64,000 bases of DNA from Synechococcales cyanobacterium C42_A2020_086 (GTDB taxonomy: Bacteria; Cyanobacteriota; Cyanobacteriia; Elainellales; Elainellaceae). Below are positions 1 through 7,084 of the stretch, one piece after another. Where the stretch lies: contig JACYLU010000006.1 in assembly GCA_015272325.1 (NCBI GenBank), positions 1 to 64,000 of the forward strand, given 5' to 3'. Position numbers and translations under genes: made by a program. Each line of letters starts with the position of its first letter. Positions within the stretch are counted from its first letter, which is position 1. The notes under the pieces were generated by a model. The model did no database searches, had not been told where the DNA came from, and saw only the letters and a program-made list of their open reading frames with translations.

Positions 1-81
1 TCCGAACCGTGCGGAGCACGATGGTTCTCCGAACCGTGCGGAGCACGATGGTTCTCCGAACCGTGCGGAGCACGATGGTTC
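1..81. repeat. Three tandem 27-bp hairpin-forming repeats
   Basis: Three identical 27-bp copies (1-27, 28-54, 55-81) abut without spacers and may continue left of the window. Each copy folds on itself: CGTGC pairs with GCACG around a GGA loop, and the outer GAAC pairs with GTTC across a 3-nt bulge. The length is a multiple of three, so one frame stays open across the repeats (SEPCGARWF repeated) and reads on to a stop at 229-231, but nothing else suggests coding. It resembles a REP/iteron-like intergenic element. Confidence 0.9.
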
Positions 82-91
82 TTGTGGGTCG

Positions 92-147
92 GTAGTCTCG
101 ATTTTAAATATAGGTGCCCCTTCTCCCGATATAGAAATCGAGACTAC
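92..147. repeat. 13-bp perfect inverted repeat, 30-nt spacer
   Basis: The arm at 92-104 (GTAGTCTCGATTT) is the exact reverse complement of 135-147, with 30 nt between. It lies just after the 27-bp repeats. It could be a long-loop RNA hairpin, a terminator of the gene to the left without a clear T-run, or the end of a small mobile element. Confidence 0.8.
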
Positions 148-754
148 GGGTTTTGCTCGCTATCGTTTACCCATCTGGAAAAAAGAACACTGGGCGGATG
201 GGTCGTCGAGTTGGGTGAGCATTGGAGCCTGTGAACAGCCAGGAGCAAACTGCTAAGGGCTGCAGCAATACTCTCTAACTCGTTTCAGAATACTTTCAGA
301 ATTCTTAACTCCACGGCTATTGACTCAAGTTCAATCAGCGTTATTCCTGTTTTTTAGGAATAGGAATACACCATTATGTTTCAAACCTTTGGATTGAGGC
401 GTAAAGATAGTATACCTAAAAATACATTTCGATACAGCAGATCTGAATTCTTGCTCTGTGGCTAGAGGTTGGCTCAGTTCACGCCAATCTAGGCAAAGAG
501 GCAGCGATAATTTGCAATTTATTCTATTAGCTTGCTGAACCTAATAGGAATGAGCACACCTCAACAATTCATCGACACCGATCTATGGTGCTCCTAGTTA
601 AACACAGAATATTAACGGCACTTGCGGCATTTCGATGAACGGAACCCTTTAAAGAATCCATCCTTTCAGCGCTTCTTAAGGATTGGTGAAGTTTGCTCGA
701 AATCAAAATCTTTGGTGCTATTTATTAAGAATCTCTCTTAATAAGCATTCAGCA
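148..754. other. Gene-free region upstream of feoA
   Basis: About 600 nt without a convincing gene. It contains a 7-bp hairpin (TATTCCT at 342-348 with AGGAATA at 356-362), an AT-rich stretch at 506-524 beginning GATAAT that only weakly resembles a Fur box, and the dispersed motif at 617-658. A TTG/GTG start at 683-688 would extend feoA leftwards, but AAGGA lies directly against it, too close for a normal ribosome site. Confidence 0.5.
617..658 (+). repeat. Dispersed intergenic motif, full copy
   Basis: Two halves of this stretch recur elsewhere in the window on the same strand. Its first 18 nt (617-634, ending GGCATTTCG) match 19361-19378 at 16 of 18 positions. Its last 22 nt (637-658, GAACGGAACCC then TTTAAAGAATC) match 13717-13738 at 20 of 22. 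All three sites are intergenic. Probably a degenerate repeat family. Confidence 0.55.
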
Positions 755-1522
755 ATGTCAATGAACGAAGGTCACCCCTCTCAGGACGGGTTGCGAGGAT
801 CTGCCCCTCGCTGGTCATCATTTACTTACCTTGGTGAATGTGGTGAATGTTCTGATGAGCTTTCCCCCAAACCTGGATTGGGTGATTCCAGTCAATTCGG
901 CGATATATGCAGGGCAAGCCGACGCCAGCAACCTGCATCGGAAATATCCGAGAACGTTCCTCCCGAACAAGCAATGGTTTCGTTAGCAGCAGCCCAAGTC
1001 GGCGATTGGGTTCGTATTGTTGCCTTGAATTGTGGTGACTCCAACAGCCGACTCATGGCTATGGGACTGATGCCCAATCTCGTGGTGCAGGTGGTGAGCC
1101 GCACAGGCACCGGATCGGTAATTGTGGCACTTCATCAGCATCGTCTAGGGTTGGGAGCAGATATGGCTCAGCGCATTCAGGTGATGGCAGCTGCATCGCT
1201 GGCGGCAAATCCGGCTGAGGATCATTCTGACGACCCCGTTTCAAGGAGCACCCCTACAATGGACACCCTATCTCCCTCTGCTACTGCTCCTACCCTGAAA
1301 CTGCGAGAGGCAGCTATTGGGTCTCGACTGAAGGTCATTGGCTATGAACCGACCGCCCGTGACTATAAGCGCAAACTGTTAGCCATGGGGCTGACTCCCG
1401 GCACCGAAGTTCGCGTTACCCGCCATGCCCCCCTAGGCGACCCCACAGAAATTGAAGTGCGCAACTTTCACCTCAGCCTACGCAAAGACGAAGCCGACGC
1501 CCTGATCATTCAACCTCTCTAG
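755..1522 (+). CDS. feoA: FeoA-type protein with two FeoA (SH3-like) domains
   Basis: Cytosolic partner of the ferrous iron transporter FeoB. With the ATG at 755 the protein has 255 residues. Two FeoA domains are visible: the first begins near residue 74 and contains the typical LMAMGLMPN turn; the second covers roughly the last 75 residues with LLAMGLTPGTEV. The first ~73 residues are low-complexity, contain several cysteines, and match no domain I know. Single-domain FeoA is about 75 residues, so this is a fusion or duplication plus an N-terminal extension. The start is uncertain: 683 (TTG) and 974 (ATG just before domain 1) are alternatives and none has a good Shine-Dalgarno. feoB follows 47 nt downstream, so co-transcription is likely. 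Confidence 0.85.
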   Translation: MSMNEGHPSQDGLRGSAPRWSSFTYLGECGECSDELSPKPGLGDSSQFGDICRASRRQQPASEISENVPPEQAMVSLAAAQVGDWVRIVALNCGDSNSRLMAMGLMPNLVVQVVSRTGTGSVIVALHQHRLGLGADMAQRIQVMAAASLAANPAEDHSDDPVSRSTPTMDTLSPSATAPTLKLREAAIGSRLKVIGYEPTARDYKRKLLAMGLTPGTEVRVTRHAPLGDPTEIEVRNFHLSLRKDEADALIIQPL

Positions 1523-1569
1523 CCAACCCTAGCAGCCCACTACGATGGCTGCTTATCAGGAGCAAATGT

Positions 1570-3963
1570 ATGAGACAACCAACAATTGGATTGGTGGGCA
1601 ATCCTAACTGCGGCAAAACTACGTTGTTCAATGCTCTGACCGGTGCCAATCAGCGCGTAGGTAACTGGCCAGGGGTCACCGTCGAGCGCAAGGAAGGCAG
1701 CTATCGCGACCATGGTCAAGTCATCACGGTTGTAGACTTGCCGGGAGTTTATTCCATCGACGTGGAAGATACCACAACTGGATTGGATGAACTCGTTGCC
1801 CGGAATTATCTGCTCTCGGAAGCAGCGGATGTCGTTATTAACATCGTCGATGCCTCGAATCTAGAGCGAAACTTGTATCTCACCACTCAGCTTCTAGAGA
1901 TGCGAATACCGATGGTGATTGCGCTCAACATGATGGATTTAGCAGCGAATCGAGCAATCCGCATCCACCCCGAGCGGTTGGCAGCCCGGTTTGGCTGTCC
2001 GGTGGTGCCGCTCTGCGCCCATACCGGCAAAGGTGTGTCGTCGCTCAAGGCAGTCGTGCACCAAGTCTTATCTCATCCGACGATTCCCCAAACCTATGTG
2101 GCGTATCCTCCGGTGATCGAAGAAGCGTTAGCCGATCTGGGTGCTGCGCTGGCCGGAGGTACTGGAGACAGTAATGTAGACGGTAACGCGGCAGATGCTC
2201 GCTGGCTAGCATTGACCCTGTTGCAATACGACGATGCCGCCCAGGTGATGCGAGAGAGGCAACGTCCGCTCGGACACGATATTGTCCAACGTGTCGCTGA
2301 GCACCGCCATCGGATTCATCAAACTCTGGGCGAAGACACCGATCTGCTGATTGCCGACAGCCGCTACACCTGGATTCGGCAGATCATACAGGATGTGACC
2401 GAACAATCCAACAGAGTTCAACAAACCGTATCCGACCGTATCGATCAGGTGGTGTTGAGCCGCTGGCTGGGTATTCCTATTTTCTTAGTGGTCATGTATC
2501 TCATGTTTCTCGTGTCCATTAATATCGGAGGTGCATTTATTGATTTCTTTGATATTGGCGTGGGCACAATCACCGTTGGCGGCACGGCTCATCTGCTAGA
2601 GCAGATCCACGCTCCTGGCTGGTTAATCGGGCTGCTTGCTGATGGGGTCGGTGGTGGGATTCAAACCACTGCTACCTTCATTCCCCAAATTGGATTATTG
2701 TTTATTTTTCTGGCAATTCTAGAAGACTCGGGCTATCTGGCGCGGGCAGCCTTTGTGATGGATCGGCTGATGCGCTTTGTTGGGCTGCCAGGGAAATCCT
2801 TTGTGCCAATGATGGTTGGCTTTGGCTGCAACATTCCTGGCATCATGGCAACGCGAACCTTGGAAAACCGCCGTGATCGTCTGATGACAATCCTGATGAA
2901 TCCATTTATGTCCTGCGGAGCACGGCTGCCAGTATATGCCCTGTTTGTGGCGGCCTTCTTTCCCAGGAACGGGCAGAACATCGTCTTCTTGCTCTATATT
3001 CTGGGTATTTTGGCAGCGGTCTTTACAGGTCTGGTGATGAAGAAAACTCTGTTCCGGGGAGAGGCTGCTCCCTTTGTCATGGAACTGCCGCCCTACCACA
3101 TCCCCACATTCAAAGGGGTATTACTGCGAGCGTGGGACCGACTCAAAGCTTTCATCACACGAGCCGGGAAAATGATTGTGATTATGGTGGTGATTCTAGG
3201 ATTGATGAACTCAGTGGGCGTAGATGGATCCTTTGGGAAACAAGATAGCCAAGACTCGATTCTCAGTGCCTTTAGTCGGACAATCACTCCCGTATTTACC
3301 CCAATGGGAATTCAGCAAGACAATTGGCCAGCCACAGTGGGGTTAATGACGGGAATATTCGCTAAAGAAGTCATGGTGGGCACGATGGATTCGCTCTATA
3401 CCCAGCTCGCGCAGCAGGAAGCCTCCCCAAACAGCGATGAGCCGACCGAAGTCTTTGATTTCTGGGGCGGCATTCGCGACGCTTTCGCCAGCATTCCTGC
3501 GAACTTGTCCGATCTCACCCATCAGGCGCTCGACCCAATCGGTTTGAGTATCCTCAACGACACCAGTGACCCCAATGCTGCCGCCGAGGCGCAAGAGGTG
3601 CATTACACAACCTTCGGGCAAATGGCGCTTCGGTTTGGCAGCACCACGGCTGCTACTGCTTTCCTGCTGTTTGTGCTGCTCTACTTTCCCTGTGTTTCAG
3701 CTACGGCAGCCGTCTACCGAGAGACCAATCTAGGCTGGACGGTCTTTGTTGCTTGCTGGACGACTGGCCTCGCCTATTGGGTGGCCGTGTTCTACTACCA
3801 AGCTATGACGCTCAATCAGCACCCAGGACGGGCGATAGCCTGGTTAATCGGGCTGTCGCTAGTCATGATTGGCACCTTGGTTGGACTGAAACGATTTGGC
3901 GACCGCCGTCGAATTCAGCCTTCAGAGCCTCGTCAACCTGTTTTAATCAGCCGGCAATCATGA
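1570..3963 (+). CDS. feoB: Ferrous iron transport protein B
   Basis: GTP-regulated Fe2+ permease of the inner membrane. The N-terminal G domain has a P-loop (GNPNCGKTT, residues 10-18), DLPG at 56-59 and the NxxD motif NMMD at 120-123; a helical regulatory segment follows. The C-terminal membrane part carries the two Gate motifs, including GFGCNIPGIMATRTLE. Length 797 residues is normal. AGGAG lies at 1559-1563, a proper distance from the ATG. The stop codon overlaps the start of feoC (ATGA), so feoA-feoB-feoC form one operon. Confidence 0.97.
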   Translation: MRQPTIGLVGNPNCGKTTLFNALTGANQRVGNWPGVTVERKEGSYRDHGQVITVVDLPGVYSIDVEDTTTGLDELVARNYLLSEAADVVINIVDASNLERNLYLTTQLLEMRIPMVIALNMMDLAANRAIRIHPERLAARFGCPVVPLCAHTGKGVSSLKAVVHQVLSHPTIPQTYVAYPPVIEEALADLGAALAGGTGDSNVDGNAADARWLALTLLQYDDAAQVMRERQRPLGHDIVQRVAEHRHRIHQTLGEDTDLLIADSRYTWIRQIIQDVTEQSNRVQQTVSDRIDQVVLSRWLGIPIFLVVMYLMFLVSINIGGAFIDFFDIGVGTITVGGTAHLLEQIHAPGWLIGLLADGVGGGIQTTATFIPQIGLLFIFLAILEDSGYLARAAFVMDRLMRFVGLPGKSFVPMMVGFGCNIPGIMATRTLENRRDRLMTILMNPFMSCGARLPVYALFVAAFFPRNGQNIVFLLYILGILAAVFTGLVMKKTLFRGEAAPFVMELPPYHIPTFKGVLLRAWDRLKAFITRAGKMIVIMVVILGLMNSVGVDGSFGKQDSQDSILSAFSRTITPVFTPMGIQQDNWPATVGLMTGIFAKEVMVGTMDSLYTQLAQQEASPNSDEPTEVFDFWGGIRDAFASIPANLSDLTHQALDPIGLSILNDTSDPNAAAEAQEVHYTTFGQMALRFGSTTAATAFLLFVLLYFPCVSATAAVYRETNLGWTVFVACWTTGLAYWVAVFYYQAMTLNQHPGRAIAWLIGLSLVMIGTLVGLKRFGDRRRIQPSEPRQPVLISRQS

Positions 3964-4178
3964 TTCTGCAGCAGATCCAAACCTACCTCCGCACCCATCC
4001 CGCTACGTCTTTGGCTGAGCTTGCCCAGCATTTCCACACTGACGCCGATGCCCTGCGCGGCATGCTCAACCCCCTGATTCGCAAAGGGCGCGTCCGCAAA
4101 CTGGCGAGCAAACCCTGCGGCACATGCCATAGCTGTGACCCAGCAAGCCTGGAACTGTATGAGTGGGTTGATTCCTAG
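3960..4178 (+). CDS. feoC: FeoC-like winged-helix protein with CxxCxxC motif
   Basis: 72-residue protein whose ATG overlaps the feoB TGA by translational coupling. The first 50 residues form a predicted winged helix (SLAELAQHFHTDADALRGML), as in FeoC. A basic wing follows, then Cys53, Cys56 and Cys59 in CGTCHSC. In enterobacterial FeoC a cysteine cluster binds iron or an Fe-S cluster; here only three cysteines are seen, so a fourth ligand must be something else if a cluster is bound. Assigned by position and architecture. A longer reading frame from 3753 merely overlaps feoB and is rejected. Confidence 0.85.
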   Translation: MILQQIQTYLRTHPATSLAELAQHFHTDADALRGMLNPLIRKGRVRKLASKPCGTCHSCDPASLELYEWVDS

Positions 4179-4191
4179 ACGCCAGCCGCAT

Positions 4192-4653
4192 CTACGGTGC
4201 TGCTAGAACGACTGTTTCCCAGTTTTCTGGAGTCATAAAAGCGGTGTATTGCTCGGTCATTTCCGGCGTTAAGAGTTCTAGCAACAGGCGGTTCTCTACC
4301 CATAATTCGACGACCTGAAGCCACGGTCCCCGATGAGCCAGCAGGGTTTGCCAGCCTTCGCGGGTAGCAATCTGCTCAATCTGCGCTTGGTTTAGCGGCA
4401 CGGAGATTGCAGCATGGGTAGCCGTAAACCAACTCGATGCATGGGTCTGCAAGGTGGGCGCATTGGCTCCTCCTGGAACTAGCTCGCTGCCCAAAGGATA
4501 CACCTCAATGGCGGTACCCTGTTCATCTGCCGCAAAGGCAATGTAGCTATTGCCGTATACAGGAAACGGATACGCGCGCCCTTGCCAGAGTTCTGCTAGA
4601 ACATGGGCTACATGACGCGGGTTTTCGGCTGCAATCGAAAGGTGATGAATCAT
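4192..4653 (-). CDS. Glyoxalase/VOC-like protein of unknown function
   Basis: 153-residue soluble protein converging on the feo operon with 13 nt between stops. The N-terminal MIHHLSIAAENPRHVAHVLAEL and the following IAFAADEQGTAIEVYPLG look like the first beta-alpha-beta module of the vicinal oxygen chelate fold (His near the N-terminus, Glu in IEVYP). A second half (WFTATHAAISVPLNQAQIEQIATREGW ... VELWVENRLLLELLTP) fits a second module. The substrate cannot be told. The name rests on pattern similarity only. Confidence 0.7.
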   Translation of the reverse strand: MIHHLSIAAENPRHVAHVLAELWQGRAYPFPVYGNSYIAFAADEQGTAIEVYPLGSELVPGGANAPTLQTHASSWFTATHAAISVPLNQAQIEQIATREGWQTLLAHRGPWLQVVELWVENRLLLELLTPEMTEQYTAFMTPENWETVVLAAP

Positions 4654-4681
4654 AGGGTTACTCCGCTCGTTGCTTGCATAC

Positions 4682-4711
4682 TGTTGATGCTAGGAATGTT
4701 GATGCTAGGAA
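4682..4711. repeat. 15-bp perfect tandem duplication
   Basis: TGTTGATGCTAGGAA occurs twice head to tail in the space between the VOC-like gene and the flavoprotein gene. See the finding on window-wide tandem duplications. Confidence 0.9.
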
Positions 4712-4956
4712 TACGAGCAACGGGTCGCTCAGGATTGCTGAACTACTACATCCCTGAAGTGGGCAATACCGACAAAGCAAGCGGGTTTCTCCTAGAATCG
4801 TTAGCGGTAACAAGCCGGGACAAGCCAGTAATAAAGTACAAAAAGCGGTGAATTGTCAGGGCAGTCCTCTAGTGGGAGGTTTAATTGGCAAGTTCTAGCG
4901 GTCCTGCCGCTTTGACTGGATCCATCGCACACAATGGCAAGGGAGCAAAAATCACC

Positions 4957-6306
4957 ATGACGCAGTTACTCATCATTGGGGGGAGCGATGCCGGCATCAG
5001 CGCAGCTCTACGGGCACGGGAACTAGATGCTACTGTTACCCCAACCATCGTCATGGCAGATGACTTTCCCAACTTTAGTATTTGTGGATTGCCCTTTTTC
5101 TTGAGCGGTGAAGTGCCTGACTGGCGGAATTTGGCCCATCGCACAACCGACGATCTTGCCCGTGCAGGAATTCAGCTCATGACTAACCATCGGGCAACCG
5201 CAATCGATGCTGAAAATCAAGTCGTTACGGTCATTGATAGTCAAGCTCAAGAAAAACACGTTGCTTACGATCGCCTGATCATTGGCACGGGAGCCATATC
5301 CAACCGTCCCTCCATTGCAGGCATTGATTTGCCAGGAGTCTATTTCTTGCGCTGGATGAACGACAGTTTTGCCGTCCAAAGACATCTCACTGAGTTTGAG
5401 CCTCAATCGGTGGTGATCGTTGGCGGTGGGTATATTGGCTTAGAAATGGCAGATGCTCTAGTGCTGCGAGGGTTAAAGGTGACGTTGGTTGAACACAATC
5501 CCACAGTCCTCAAAACCGTTGATGCTAGCTTAGGAGACATGGTTAAAGCCGAACTGCAACGCCACAACGTCACCGTTGCCAATGGGGTATCGATCGAAGC
5601 AATTCAACCCAAAGGCAACCAGCTTCAAGTAACTGGCTCCCATGGATTTGAGACCATTGCCGATCTGGTTTTGGTGGCTGTAGGGGCCAAACCCAATACT
5701 CAGCTTGCTGAATCTGCTGGTATTGAGTTAGGACTTACCGGCGCAATTCGAGTCAACCGCAAAATGGAGACCAATGTCCCCAATATTTACGCGGCTGGCG
5801 ATTGTGTGGAAACTTGGCACCGGGTCCTGAACCAAAATACTTATTTGCCGCTTGGTACGACGGCCCATAAGCAAGGACGGGTAGCTGGGGCTAATGCGGT
5901 TGGAAGCAACCAAGAGTTTGCTGGATCGCTGGGTACTCAAGTGGTGAAAGTATTTGAGCTAGCCATTGCCCGTACTGGACTTCGCGACTTCGAAGCAGCA
6001 GGCTTCGACCCAGTGACCATTGAGTCGGAAGTTTGGGACCACAAGGCTTACTACCCTGGAGCACATAAACTCCGCATTCGAATCACGGGCGACCGGCAAA
6101 CGGGCAAACTCCTAGGTGCTCAAATTGCTGGACATTATCAGGGGGAAGTAGCCAAGCGGATCGATATCTATGCGACAGCCTTATTTCACGAGATGACTGT
6201 TGAAGCCGTTAACGACCTTGATCTGAGTTATACCCCTCCCTTGGGCAGTCCTTGGGATGCAGTGCAAATGGCTGCTCAAGCCTGGAGTCAGGCTTTACAT
6301 CACTAG
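4957..6306 (+). CDS. CoA-disulfide reductase-like FAD oxidoreductase
   Basis: 449-residue flavoprotein of the pyridine nucleotide disulfide oxidoreductase family. It has an N-terminal FAD fold (LLIIGGSDAGISAA), a central NAD(P)H fold (VVIVGGGYIGLEMA) and the second FAD motif NIYAAGDCVET. A single redox cysteine, Cys43 in FSICGLPFF, sits where CoA-disulfide reductase and NADH oxidase carry theirs (Cys43 in S. aureus CoADR), rather than a CxxxxC pair. No C-terminal rhodanese domain is present. Start chosen at the ATG directly before the FAD motif, with GGGAG upstream; an in-frame TTG at 4885 is less likely. An ArsR regulator follows 240 nt downstream, suggesting thiol, persulfide or metalloid stress. 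Substrate unproven. Confidence 0.85.
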   Translation: MTQLLIIGGSDAGISAALRARELDATVTPTIVMADDFPNFSICGLPFFLSGEVPDWRNLAHRTTDDLARAGIQLMTNHRATAIDAENQVVTVIDSQAQEKHVAYDRLIIGTGAISNRPSIAGIDLPGVYFLRWMNDSFAVQRHLTEFEPQSVVIVGGGYIGLEMADALVLRGLKVTLVEHNPTVLKTVDASLGDMVKAELQRHNVTVANGVSIEAIQPKGNQLQVTGSHGFETIADLVLVAVGAKPNTQLAESAGIELGLTGAIRVNRKMETNVPNIYAAGDCVETWHRVLNQNTYLPLGTTAHKQGRVAGANAVGSNQEFAGSLGTQVVKVFELAIARTGLRDFEAAGFDPVTIESEVWDHKAYYPGAHKLRIRITGDRQTGKLLGAQIAGHYQGEVAKRIDIYATALFHEMTVEAVNDLDLSYTPPLGSPWDAVQMAAQAWSQALHH

Positions 6307-6487
6307 GTTGCCAGGACACACATAGCACTGTCGGTTTGCTGCTCGCGAAATTTGCCCTCGTTTTTTTTGATCAATTGGTGAATGATTTGCACTGTTAATT
6401 CACCGTTGCTAGTGCAATATCTGCACCACGGCAGCCAACAGTTTAATTTAAACTTTGCTTTCATCCATGTCCGTATCAATTACTCCA

Positions 6488-6515
6488 TTGGTATAGACGG
6501 GTCAAGTGCTACAAT
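6488..6515 (+). promoter_or_regulatory. Candidate sigma-70-type promoter of the arsR-like gene
   Basis: TTGGTA (6488-6493), a 16-nt spacer and TACAAT (6510-6515) precede the regulator start by about 30 nt. This implies a short leader and a promoter separate from the upstream flavoprotein gene. Confidence 0.45.
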
Positions 6516-6546
6516 GTGGGGATCAGTCCTTTCGGGGTAAGAATGC

Positions 6547-6900
6547 ATGAGATCGGCAGAGACTGTATCGATTGAAGTGGTGCAGCAGGTGGCTGACTAC
6601 TTCAGTGTGTTGAGTGAACCGATGCGTTTGCGGATTTTGAACTTGCTGCGAGATGGCGAAAAATGTGTCCAAGATCTGGTAGAAGCAACGGAGACAAGTC
6701 AGGCAAATGTATCGAAACACTTGAAGGTCATGTTGCAGGCCGGGATTCTCAGCCGTCGCACGGAAGGCACCTCCGCTTTCTACAGTGTGGCAGATGACCT
6801 CAGCTACGAACTGTGCAATCTTGTGTGTGATCGTCTGGCGAGTCGAATTGAAGAACAAGCCAAGCACTTCCGCGCCTTCAGTTTAACGAGTCGCTCGTAA
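6547..6900 (+). CDS. ArsR/SmtB-family transcriptional regulator
   Basis: 117-residue winged-helix repressor. The helix-turn-helix is at CVQDLVEATETSQANVSKHLK and the wing at LSRRTEGTSAFYSV. Cys40 (GEKCVQDL) aligns with the alpha-3 cysteine of SmtB; Cys90 and Cys94 (ELCNLVC) lie on the last helix, where the Asp/His/Glu zinc ligands of SmtB are not preserved. This points to a thiol-based sensor (soft metal, arsenite or persulfide) rather than a classic alpha-5 zinc sensor, but the effector is unknown. It lies behind the CoADR-like flavoprotein, its likely target, and has its own promoter. The start is the ATG at 6547; an out-of-frame ATG is at 6543. Confidence 0.9.
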   Translation: MRSAETVSIEVVQQVADYFSVLSEPMRLRILNLLRDGEKCVQDLVEATETSQANVSKHLKVMLQAGILSRRTEGTSAFYSVADDLSYELCNLVCDRLASRIEEQAKHFRAFSLTSRS

Positions 6901-6905
6901 GGGTT

Positions 6906-6930
6906 GGGCTAGCACCTTGATAGCCCTTCT
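6906..6930 (+). terminator. Possible terminator after the arsR-like gene
   Basis: GGGCTA (6906-6911) pairs with TAGCCC (6921-6926) across 9 nt, followed only by TTCT. It is close behind the stop codon but the T-tract is weak. Confidence 0.35.
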
Positions 6931-7084
6931 CCATGGCTGGGCACCCTAGTGCTGTGAGTTGCATACCCTCAGCTCTGTGAGTTGAGTGAGATCGGCAGAG
7001 TGCTGCATGTCACAGGTGTAACCCACAGTTCCGTGTTTTGCCCAGGGGCGACTCGTTCGCGTGCATTCTCAGGAGTGAAGTGTC

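Noticed and set aside
1-81. CRISPR array
   Set aside because: The three repeats abut directly and have no spacers; no cas gene is present.
506-524. Fur box upstream of feoA
   Set aside because: Only about half of the 19 positions fit the consensus, in an AT-rich stretch; not strong enough to call.
4645-4851. Small hydrophobic plus-strand protein (MNHRVTPLVACILLMLG...)
   Set aside because: No ribosome site, frame passes through a 15-bp tandem duplication, and the hydrophobic part is created by that duplication.
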